A stretch of DNA of 33,231 nt, taken from Neisseria lactamica NS19 (GTDB taxonomy: Bacteria > Pseudomonadota > Gammaproteobacteria > Burkholderiales > Neisseriaceae). The notes beneath the pieces were generated by a model, which was not told the DNA's origin, did not search any database, and saw only the letters and a program-made list of their open reading frames with translations. Positions within the stretch are counted from its first letter, which is position 1; each line of letters starts with the position of its first letter. Shown here in pieces: positions 10,001 to 16,952 of this stretch. The DNA lies in the NCBI GenBank assembly GCA_000193795.2, contig AEPI01000078.1:1-33231 (forward strand), written 5' to 3'. The position numbers were made by a program, and so were the translations under genes.

Positions 10001-10428
10001 CGGTAAACGGCTTTGCCGGTGCGACGGCGCACGGTGCGGTTTCTGTCGGCGCGAGTGGCGAAGAAAGACGTATCCAAAACGTCGCGGCAGGCGAAATTTC
10101 TGCCACTTCCACCGATGCGATTAACGGCAGCCAGCTGTATGCGGCAACCAAAGGCATCGCCGATCAGGCCGTCGGTATGGTCAGGGCGTTGAAACGCGAA
10201 TTGGAAGGTGTTGCCGCCGGTGCGAATGCCGCAGCCGCCTTGCCGCAATCGTACCTGCCCGGAAAATCGATGATTTCCGCCGCAACGGGCGCATACGGTT
10301 CGACAGGCGCACTCGCCGTCGGCTACTCCAGCATCAGCGACAACGGCAAATGGGTGGTCAAAGGCCAGCTCAACGTCAATACCCGAAGCAAAGCCGGCGG
10401 CGGTGTCGGCGTGGGCTATATCTGGTAA
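7039..10428 (+). CDS. Adhesin fragment 4: partial module 4, stalk, head repeats and YadA anchor
   Basis: Genuine sequence in this frame starts about 7069 (TIGGAVDNVDFVSPYDTVEFV); the ATG at 7039 is out-of-frame coincidence. It then carries a KYYEANQDGSADM segment, a partial fourth module (VEAGKLVESLNKLGW about 7690; GWVISADKTT about 8270), KYYERDENG and KWYELNADG repeats, and two NGSQ(I/L) necks. YadA-type head repeats (AIGAKADAAGENAIAFGYGSKAL, TVAIGTGN) lie around residues 850-900. Last come the neck ATSTDAINGSQLYAATKG and the four-strand anchor (LPQSYLPGKSMISAATGAYG to GVGVGYIW). The anchor looks intact, with the expected terminal aromatic residue. Confidence 0.75.
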   Translation: MQVGIFAAQKTIGGAVDNVDFVSPYDTVEFVGGANANVILATDTAHKKTTVRVDVTGLPVQYVTEDDKTVVKVGNKYYEANQDGSADMNKQVENGKLAKTKVKLVSASGAGLVKITNVAEGKDDNDAVSFKQLKALQDQKVTLTASNAYANGGADTNDGKATQTLSNGLNFKFKSADRELLKISAAGDTVTFTPKEGSVQVGADGKATIQKGTETTTGLVEAGKLVESLNKLGWKVGTGTDGTGATESTSNETLVKSGDKVTLKAGDNLKVKQDGTNFTYALKDELTGVKSVEFKDTANGANGASTKITKDGLTITPATGANGAAATDADKIKVASDGISAGNKAVKNVVSGLKKFGDTNTIVGKDLDNITKNADDAYKGLTNLDEKDADNNPTVADNTAATVGDLRGLGWVISADKTTGGSKEYHAQVRNANEVKFKSGNGISVSGKTLDNGTREITFELAKGEVTNKVSVTKNDNSTVEAVVIDGKYYERDENGKPKLDKEISSTDIKSTDNKGSGYVTGNQVAEAIAKSGFELGLANEADAKAAFDDKTKALSDTKAETVNANDKVRFADGKHTKVSAATVESIDANGEKVTTTFVKTDVELPLTQIYNTDANGKKIVKNGDKWYELNADGSTDMTKEVTLGNVDSDGKKVVKDNDKWYHAKADGTADKDKGEVESNKVSTDEKHVVSLDPNDQSKGKGVVIDNVANGDISPTSKQAVNGSQIFALTGNKTPNITSITVDKDGKTVNVGTAGNANDTNKTYHNVVVGEDGKTPLLTTYNVEGRKEVITNSVVEAIYNMNEQGIKFFHSNDGKATSRIERSNEIDSSASGKFATAIGAKADAAGENAIAFGYGSKALRDNTVAIGTGNVVNAEKSGAFGDPNYIEDKAGGSYAFGNDNRITSKNTFVLGNSVNAKRDANGNVLTEEKEIIGKDGNKTTEKVPQALGKTVENSVYLGNASTATENPGNNLKSDGTAGNTTTAGATGTVNGFAGATAHGAVSVGASGEERRIQNVAAGEISATSTDAINGSQLYAATKGIADQAVGMVRALKRELEGVAAGANAAAALPQSYLPGKSMISAATGAYGSTGALAVGYSSISDNGKWVVKGQLNVNTRSKAGGGVGVGYIW
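7064..7069 (+). other. A6 run causing +1 frameshift in the adhesin gene
   Basis: GCA followed by a run giving A6 in total shifts the frame. With A5 the protein reads G-A-K-T-I-G-G-A-V-D-N-V-D-F, matching the equivalent GAKVAGGNTENVDL of module 1. With A6 it ends at 7088. Confidence 0.85.
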
Positions 10429-10446
10429 CAACCCCGAAGCGTTGAA

Positions 10447-10479
10447 AAATGCCGTCTGAAAGGCTTTCAGACGGCATTT
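10447..10479 (+). terminator. Uptake-sequence inverted repeat, terminator of the adhesin
   Basis: ATGCCGTCTGAA (10449-10460) and TTCAGACGGCAT (10466-10477) form a hairpin followed by T residues, 20 bp after the adhesin stop. Confidence 0.85.
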
Positions 10480-10480
10480 C

Positions 10481-10690
10481 TTTAAATTAGAAGCGGTAGT
10501 TCGGAACTCCCTGCCGCGTTCGTAGAACGGTACGTGCGCCACACCGTCGGGAAAGCGTTGGCTGTGCGAACGGTATTTTTTGTTGCCGATGTTGTTGACG
10601 GCAAAGTTGGCGTTTATATTGCCTTTAACCAAAGGCTGCCGGTTGGCGTAGAGGTCGCGTACGCTGTGGCCGATTTTAACGGATTTGACC
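10481..10690 (-). pseudogene. Remnant of the 3' end of a TonB-dependent receptor gene
   Basis: The minus strand encodes the continuous string SVRDLYANRQPLVKG, NINANFAVNNIGNKKYRSHS, then FPDGVAHVPFYERGREFRTTAS. This is the pattern of the last strands of a TonB-dependent outer-membrane receptor: 'N..A.FAVNNI.NKKYRSHSQ' and 'ERGREFRTTAS', normally followed by YKF or similar. Here the terminal strand is lost and the frame runs into the adhesin terminator. Upstream, at higher coordinates, homology fades into AT-rich sequence near 10690, so only about 65 residues remain. It shows that a receptor gene once stood between this point and gyrA. Which receptor cannot be told from this fragment. Confidence 0.65.
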
Positions 10691-10856
10691 GCTCTTTTTT
10701 GTCAACATATTGTTTTATCAACAATTATTTATATCCTTACAATGTTGTTTTTCTATAATGTTTTAAAAGGATGCAATATGTTTTGATAAGTTCAAAGCTG
10801 AAAGCTGTTTTCAAATTTGATTGTGGGAAGCCGGATGACGGATGAGGGGAAAATAA
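10691..10856 (+). other. AT-rich gap with relic promoter, ribosome binding site and aborted start
   Basis: A TATAAT box at 10754-10759 is followed by AAAAGGA and then ATG TTT TGA (start at 10778). A transcription and translation start therefore appears to survive without its gene. Nearby TTGTCAACATATTGTTT and CAACAATTATTTA give imperfect symmetry. This looks like the 5' scar of a deletion; nothing else was recognised here. Confidence 0.35.
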
Positions 10857-10882
10857 ATGCCGTCTGAATCTTCAGACGGCAT
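10857..10882 (-). terminator. Uptake-sequence inverted repeat, terminator of gyrA
   Basis: ATGCCGTCTGAA at 10857-10868 pairs with TTCAGACGGCAT at 10871-10882, 13 bp beyond the gyrA stop. Confidence 0.8.
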
Positions 10883-10895
10883 CGGGAGATGATTT

Positions 10896-13652
<2,757 letters not shown>

Positions 13653-13688
13653 GGTTTCAATGTTTCGTATGGCAAAAAATTGTTGCTT

Positions 13689-13697
13689 ATTTTAGCA
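13689..13697 (-). promoter_or_regulatory. Extended -10 promoter of gyrA
   Basis: On the minus strand TGC-TAAAAT (13697 down to 13689) forms an extended -10, about 37 bp upstream of the gyrA start. No good -35 is seen. Confidence 0.45.
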
Positions 13698-13862
13698 TAT
13701 TTTGACGCGAAACGGTGTTGCGGCTATGCCGTCTGAAAGGTGTGGGCAAAATGCGGCGGGAAGTGTCCGGCTTCCAGAAATTTGTGCAAGCGGCATTTCA
13801 GGCGGCATCGGGGCATAATCGGTTCTGCCGGTAAAGTGAAATGGAGGAAAAGGTGCTGTGTC

Positions 13863-14609
13863 GTGTTGTCGATGTTGAATAATTTGGCCGGTGGACGCAA
13901 GTCTATGGGTTTTTATATCGGTTACGCGCTTTCGCTGTTCGGACGAAGGCAGGACAGGATGTCTCATATTTTGGTGGAAGAGGCTTTTGAAACGCATCCG
14001 GAATTTTTCTACCCTCCGAAAAAACCTCATTTTTTGAACACGATCCGGTACGGTATGGCGGATGCCTCCAAGGCGCAGGTTATGTTGGCTGAAATTCCGT
14101 TTGTGCGGATGAGGAAGCGGCGTGAGGATTGGGCTTTGGGTGAGGATTGGACGTTTTCCCAAGCGGTTTCCCGGACTCAGGAAATGTTGGACGATGTGGA
14201 TGTGGAAATTGATGCGGCAAATGGTGTTTTACGTTTCGGTTCGGTCGTTGTCGACGGGCTGTCGCCCCGCCAGTTCTCGATTTACCTGATTATGGCGCGT
14301 TTGTGTTTGGAGGGGAGGAAAATAGATTGCGGCAGTCAGTGCGAATTTGCCGAAATGGTATGGGCGGACTATGCCGGGCGGCGCGACAGGGTGTCGGACG
14401 ATGTCAGTCTGGCGAAGTGGTTGGAGGAGGATTCCGCAAAGCCGCAGTATATTTTCTTTTGGAGCCGCTTTCTTGAGGAACGTTCTAAAATTACGAAGGT
14501 TTTGCTTAGGGCATTGGGCGAGCGCGGGCGGAGATTCGGCATTGCCTCCCGCAACAAATGTTATTTTTTGGATGTTCCTCCACGGCTTTTGTCTGTTGCG
14601 GGCGGGTAG
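13863..14609 (+). CDS. N-terminally truncated protein resembling the CRISPR-associated NE0113 (TIGR02584) family
   Basis: The product is about 248 residues. Near its start it has LAGGRKSMGFYIGYALSLFG (13884-13943), then RRQDRMSHILVEEAFETHP and EFFYPPKKP, and later LAEIPFVRMRKR and VVDGLSPRQFSIYLIMARL. From memory these match the central and C-terminal blocks of the Cas_NE0113/TIGR02584 proteins (S.AGGRKTMGFY.GYALSLFGR.QDRLSHVLV, FFYP, LAEIPFVRLR). That family normally has about 100 more residues ahead of the AGGRK motif, forming the first part of a Rossmann/CARF-like fold. Here gyrA's promoter lies where that part should be, so the protein is truncated. GTG at 13863 was chosen because AAGG lies 9 bp upstream; ATG 13872, ATG 13905 and GTG 13740 are alternatives. 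No cas gene or CRISPR array is nearby. It may be a relic or a repurposed domain. Confidence 0.6.
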   Translation: MLSMLNNLAGGRKSMGFYIGYALSLFGRRQDRMSHILVEEAFETHPEFFYPPKKPHFLNTIRYGMADASKAQVMLAEIPFVRMRKRREDWALGEDWTFSQAVSRTQEMLDDVDVEIDAANGVLRFGSVVVDGLSPRQFSIYLIMARLCLEGRKIDCGSQCEFAEMVWADYAGRRDRVSDDVSLAKWLEEDSAKPQYIFFWSRFLEERSKITKVLLRALGERGRRFGIASRNKCYFLDVPPRLLSVAGG

Positions 14610-14615
14610 CCGCTA

Positions 14616-14659
14616 TGTTCGGACGGCATAGCGGACGAAACGGCTATGCCGTCTGAAAC
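14616..14659. terminator. Inverted repeat with uptake sequence between convergent genes
   Basis: A degenerate TTCGGACGGCAT arm (about 14619-14630) pairs with ATGCCGTCTGAA (about 14646-14657). It lies between the plus-strand truncated gene and minus-strand hscB and can serve both. Confidence 0.6.
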
Positions 14660-14669
14660 ACGGTGCGGA

Positions 14670-15170
14670 TTATAATGCCGAGGAAATTTCGTTGCGGAGT
14701 TTGTCGAGAAACCTGCCTTGGCGGACTTGTTGTGCGGCGGTGTCGTAATCTTGGCGCGTGAATGCCTGTTTCAGCCCGCAGAACAGTTTTTCTTGTTCGG
14801 TGCGGATTTCGTCATTCAGATTTTCCAGGGTTTTCAGGTCGCTTTCTGCCCGTGCCTCCATCAGCGTTTCGCGCCATTCCATTTGCTGCATAAGGAATTC
14901 GGGAGCGAAAGAGGTGTGTTCCGGCGAGTCGGCATCGATGCCCTGCGCTTTCAGAAGATATGCGGCGCGGTCGATGGGATTTTTCAATGTGCGGTAGGCA
15001 TCGTTGATGGTGGAAGACATCATCACTGCCTGTTTCTGCTCGAAAGCGGAAGCTGAAGCGAATTTATCGGGATGGAAACGGGCGGCCAAGGCGCGGTAGG
15101 TTTGCTCCAAGTTTCCGGTGTCGATATCGAAAGCGGGTTCAATTCGGAAGAGGGTGAAATATTGGGACAT
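14670..15170 (-). CDS. hscB: Co-chaperone HscB for iron-sulfur cluster transfer
   Basis: This J-type co-chaperone brings cluster-loaded IscU to the Hsp70 HscA and stimulates its ATPase, aiding cluster release to target proteins. The 166 residues fit the family. The J domain (1-75) has the HPD motif at residues 33-35 (RFHPDKF) and DAYRTLKNPIDRAAYLL. The C-terminal three-helix IscU-binding domain includes FLMQQMEWRETL. The gene is separated from iscA by arfA, which runs the other way, so hscB must have its own promoter in the gap 15171-15240. The usual partner genes hscA and fdx are not in the window. Confidence 0.95.
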   Translation of the reverse strand: MSQYFTLFRIEPAFDIDTGNLEQTYRALAARFHPDKFASASAFEQKQAVMMSSTINDAYRTLKNPIDRAAYLLKAQGIDADSPEHTSFAPEFLMQQMEWRETLMEARAESDLKTLENLNDEIRTEQEKLFCGLKQAFTRQDYDTAAQQVRQGRFLDKLRNEISSAL

Positions 15171-15193
15171 AGTAGAATGATAAATGTAAGATT

Positions 15194-15222
15194 TTGGCAG
15201 AAAACTGTTTTTGCCTTATAAT
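15194..15222 (+). promoter_or_regulatory. Sigma-70 promoter of arfA
   Basis: TTGGCA (15194-15199), a 17-bp spacer and a perfect TATAAT (15217-15222) lie 29 bp before the arfA start. Confidence 0.75.
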
Positions 15223-15251
15223 CTGCCGCTTCTTAAACGAAAGGACTGAAT

Positions 15252-15473
15252 ATGGGCGGCAAAGTGCAGCACAATAAAGGCAAAATACGCGACAATGCTT
15301 TAAAAGCCTTAGTGAAATCCGATTTGTTCCGGCACAAGGTGGAACGGAAAAGAAAAGGCAAAGGCAGCTACAACAGGCAGGAAGCGAAAAAATGGCGGGA
15401 CGGTTTTGATACGGTCCCGCCATTTTTATGCCTTAAACGTGGAAGCTCTCGCCGCATCCGCAGGAGTCTTTGA
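15252..15473 (+). CDS. arfA: Alternative ribosome-rescue factor ArfA, with transcription terminator inside the frame
   Basis: ArfA rescues ribosomes stalled on mRNA lacking a stop codon by recruiting release factor 2; it acts as backup to tmRNA. The core HNKGKIRDNALKAL, then DLFRHKVERKRKGKGSY (residues 7-40), matches E. coli ArfA (YQHTKGQIKDNAIEALL, LFRQRVEKNKKGKGSY). AAGGA lies just upstream of the ATG. The frame formally runs to 15473 (73 residues), but a strong terminator hairpin with a T-run sits at 15388-15427. Most mRNA should therefore end near codon 58 without a stop codon. In ArfA of other bacteria such stop-less mRNA makes the protein a tmRNA target, so it accumulates only when tmRNA fails; the same control is inferred here. 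The last 41 bp overlap iscA on the other strand and are probably never translated. Confidence 0.9.
   Translation: MGGKVQHNKGKIRDNALKALVKSDLFRHKVERKRKGKGSYNRQEAKKWRDGFDTVPPFLCLKRGSSRRIRRSL
15388..15427. terminator. Bidirectional Rho-independent terminator inside arfA, also ending iscA
   Basis: AAAAATGGCGGGAC (15388-15401) pairs perfectly with GTCCCGCCATTTTT (15414-15427), with A and T tracts on the two sides. It ends arfA before its stop codon on the plus strand and iscA (stop at 15433) on the minus strand. Confidence 0.9.
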
Positions 15474-15753
15474 CATTCGGGTTTTCAAATTTGAAACCTT
15501 CCTGCAAACCTTCTTTGGTGTAATCGACTTGCGTGCCGTCCAGATAAACTAAGCTTTTCGGGTCGATATAAATGCGCGCGCCGTGTCCTTCAAAAATCAG
15601 ATCGTCGCCGTTGGCTTCATCGACGAACTCGAGGTTGTACGCCATACCCGAGCAGCCGCTGGTTTTCACACCCAAGCGTACGCCCAAGCCTTTGCCGCGT
15701 TTGGCGAGATAGTCATTGATGTGTTTTGCGGCATTTTCGGTAAGGGTAATCAT
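15433..15753 (-). CDS. iscA: A-type iron-sulfur carrier IscA
   Basis: This is an A-type carrier that delivers Fe-S clusters (or iron) to apoproteins in the ISC pathway. The 106-residue protein begins MITLTENAAKHINDYL; a longer in-frame extension upstream has no family similarity and is rejected. The three cluster cysteines are in place: Cys34 (TSGCSGMAY), Cys98 and Cys100 (DSCGCGESF). It is the last gene of the isc operon, 86 bp after iscU, with an uptake-sequence hairpin in the gap that could lower its expression. Its 3' end overlaps the formal end of arfA tail to tail. Confidence 0.96.
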   Translation of the reverse strand: MITLTENAAKHINDYLAKRGKGLGVRLGVKTSGCSGMAYNLEFVDEANGDDLIFEGHGARIYIDPKSLVYLDGTQVDYTKEGLQEGFKFENPNVKDSCGCGESFHV

Positions 15754-15801
15754 ATTTCTTCCTTGTTGTGCCGCCCCGGAGAGAACCGAAGCGGCGGGCG
15801 G

Positions 15802-15834
15802 TTCGGACGGCATTGCGGGACGATGCCGTCTGAA
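15802..15834 (-). terminator. Uptake-sequence hairpin between iscU and iscA
   Basis: A degenerate TTCGGACGGCAT (15802-15813) pairs with ATGCCGTCTGAA (15823-15834). Being inside the operon it may act as a partial terminator or RNA-stabilising hairpin. Confidence 0.5.
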
Positions 15835-15839
15835 GGGCT

Positions 15840-16226
15840 TTATCTGTTTTCCCGGCGTTTGCGGTAGTCGGCAACGGCCGCTTTTACCGCGTCTTCCGCC
15901 AAAATGGAGCAGTGGATTTTTACCGGCGGCAATTCCAATTCCTCGGCAATTTCGCTGTTTTTGATTGCCAGCGCGTCGTCGAGGCTTTTGCCTTTGACCC
16001 ACTCGGTAATCAGGCTGGACGAAGCGATGGCGGAGCCGCAGCCGTAAGTTTTGAATTTTGCATCTTCGATGATGCCCTCGCCGTTGACTTTGATTTGCAG
16101 GCGCATCACGTCGCCGCAGGCGGGCGCGCCGACCATACCGGTGCCGACGGACTCGTCGTTTTTGTCGAAAGTGCCGACGTTGCGGGGATTTTCGTAGTGG
16201 TCGATTACTTTATCGCTGTATGCCAT
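15840..16226 (-). CDS. iscU: Iron-sulfur cluster scaffold protein IscU
   Basis: IscU is the scaffold on which IscS-derived sulfur and iron are built into clusters, then released with HscA/HscB. Its 128 residues are normal. The three cluster cysteines are Cys37 (GAPACGDVM), Cys63 (TYGCGSAIASS) and Cys106 (KIHCSILAEDA), with Asp39 beside Cys37. The LPPVK motif recognised by HscA is at residues 99-103. In most isc operons iscU follows iscS directly; here about 700 bp carrying three small ORFs and a tandem duplication lie between them. Confidence 0.97.
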   Translation of the reverse strand: MAYSDKVIDHYENPRNVGTFDKNDESVGTGMVGAPACGDVMRLQIKVNGEGIIEDAKFKTYGCGSAIASSSLITEWVKGKSLDDALAIKNSEIAEELELPPVKIHCSILAEDAVKAAVADYRKRRENR

Positions 16227-16264
16227 GATGTGGTTTCCTTAAAATATCGTGGTTTGTTGATGTT

Positions 16265-16465
16265 TTAGTCGTCTGAAAAAGACGATTGTTCTAAATTGTC
16301 TAAAATCAGGTGTGCCAATAAACTGCTATCGGCATGGTATGCCTGAATACAGGCTTGAATCATTTCTTCGGCGGAGATATTTTGCCGATACAATAGATAA
16401 TGCCTTCTCCGCCGTATTTGCTTATTTTGCCGCCATTCTTTGTTTGATGCCGTCCAAAGCCTCAT
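16265..16465 (-). CDS. Hypothetical small protein (66 aa) in the isc operon insertion
   Basis: I do not recognise this ORF. It overlaps the end of the Fic-antitoxin-like ORF by 44 bp in another frame, which would allow translational coupling or could mean a former fusion split by a frameshift. The first 25 residues are basic (WRQNKQIRRRRHYLLYRQN) and the rest looks like a folded acidic helix pair (ISAEEMIQACIQAYHADSSL, then LAHLILDNLEQ). No Fic motif (HPFxxGN) is present. The last codons lie in a GTCGTCTGAA uptake-sequence variant. It could be a remnant of a longer gene. Confidence 0.4.
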   Translation of the reverse strand: MRLWTASNKEWRQNKQIRRRRHYLLYRQNISAEEMIQACIQAYHADSSLLAHLILDNLEQSSFSDD

Positions 16466-16607
16466 CCAAGCTGATTTTGCCTTCTGCCAAATGCTGCATA
16501 TCGCGTATGGTCTCCCGGCTGATGTTCAACTGCTCCATCCGCCACGAACCGATAATAGAATGTGTCGTTTGCGGCAAATGATGCTGTTCCTGAATTTGTA
16601 GGGACAT
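16422..16607 (-). CDS. Small protein resembling VbhA-type antitoxins of Fic toxins
   Basis: The 61 residues contain SIIGSWRMEQLNISRE followed by MQHLAEGKISLDEALDGIKQ. This matches the general form of VbhA-like antitoxins: an inhibitory helix with S/T-xxx-E-G/N, then 'A.GEIS.DEA...I'. The motif here is S21-W-R-M-E25-Q26, so the last position is Gln instead of Gly or Asn. Such antitoxins block ATP binding in Fic-domain AMP-transferases. No Fic toxin gene lies in this window, so it is an orphan or acts elsewhere. The start codon lies within the duplicated sequence at 16577-16749, so a second copy of the first ten codons stands upstream as a decoy reading (start 16693, stopping after about 20 residues). 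Confidence 0.55.
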   Translation of the reverse strand: MSLQIQEQHHLPQTTHSIIGSWRMEQLNISRETIRDMQHLAEGKISLDEALDGIKQRMAAK

Positions 16608-16749
16608 AAGGATTCCTTATTTTGCCTCTAATTTTTTTCAGACGACCCAAGCCACCTTAGATAATGATGCTGTTCCTGAATTTGTAGGGACATAAGGATT
16701 CCTTATTTTGCCTCTAATTTTTTTTCAGACGACCCAAGCCACCTTAGAT
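16577..16749. repeat. Tandem duplication of 86/87 bp in the isc operon
   Basis: Two near-identical copies, 16577-16662 and 16663-16749, each begin AATGATGCTGTTCC and end GCCACCTTAGAT. They differ by one T in a T7/T8 run. Each contains a start codon region (ATG at 16607 and 16693 on the minus strand) and one GGTCGTCTGAA uptake-sequence variant (16637-16646 and 16724-16733). Confidence 0.95.
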
Positions 16750-16872
16750 TTTGCACGCGCCGCTTTCGCAGCCGTCGTCGTTTTCCGAATCGACGCCGCC
16801 TTCCACGGTAACGCCGTCGAAATCGTCAAGCAGCTTGTCGAGGTTGTCTAAATCGAAATCTTGATCTTTCAT
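16744..16872 (-). CDS. Small acidic protein (42 aa) with C-terminal Cys pair, downstream of iscS
   Basis: I do not recognise a family. The protein starts MKDQDFDLDNLDKLLDDFDG, is strongly acidic throughout, and ends DDGCESGACKI with Cys35 and Cys40. A good ribosome binding site (AAGGGAAG) precedes the ATG. It is the second gene after iscR in the isc operon, 80 bp after iscS, with an uptake-sequence hairpin in between. E. coli ends its isc operon with the small acidic IscX, but the sequence here shows no similarity to it. Its position suggests a role in iron-sulfur or sulfur handling; this is inference only. Its stop codon lies within the duplicated element. Confidence 0.6.
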   Translation of the reverse strand: MKDQDFDLDNLDKLLDDFDGVTVEGGVDSENDDGCESGACKI

Positions 16873-16908
16873 CTTCTTCCCTTGATTGGATTGGAACGGT
16901 CTGTTTCC

Positions 16909-16942
16909 CGCAATGCCGTCTGAAGGTTCAGACGGCATTGCG
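16909..16942 (-). terminator. Perfect uptake-sequence hairpin between iscS and the small acidic gene
   Basis: CGCAATGCCGTCTGAA and its exact complement are separated by GG. It lies 11 bp after the iscS stop, so part of the transcription may end after iscS. Confidence 0.75.
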
Positions 16943-16952
16943 GGGCAGCGGG

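Larger units (their letters stand above)
605..10428 (+). pseudogene. Giant trimeric autotransporter adhesin, Hia/Hsf/NhhA family, broken by two frameshifts and one stop
   Basis: Correcting two single-base slips gives one continuous gene of 9822 bp (3273 residues) with a single amber codon. It begins with an extended signal peptide (MNKIYRIIWNSALNAW..., cleavage near SATAQA-S), typical of type V secreted adhesins, and ends with a YadA-type membrane anchor finishing in GVGVGYIW. The body contains Trp-ring/neck motifs (GWVLSSDKTT, GWNIKGAK, TAATVGDL) in about three and a half repeats of a 700-770-residue module. YadA head-type repeats (AIGAKADAAGENAIAFG) lie just before the anchor. Family members trimerise on the outer membrane and bind host cells and matrix. 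Meningococcal NhhA is only about 590 residues, so this copy is far larger. Lesions at 1175-1181, 4989-4991 and 7064-7069 mean no anchored full-length product is expected unless the poly-A runs slip back and the amber codon is read through. The whole 9.8 kb lacks the uptake sequence that is common elsewhere in the window. Confidence 0.9.

Noticed and set aside
1088..10157. Many minus-strand open frames opposite the adhesin
   Set aside because: They mirror the repetitive adhesin codons and have valine/leucine/serine-rich shadow composition with no start signals.
9919..10632. 237-residue minus-strand frame covering the receptor remnant
   Set aside because: Only the first 65 or so residues are receptor-like; the rest reads through the terminator into the antisense of the adhesin.
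15433..16002. 189-residue form of IscA
   Set aside because: The extra N-terminal part is the antisense/alternate frame of iscU and lacks similarity; the 106-residue form is the family length.
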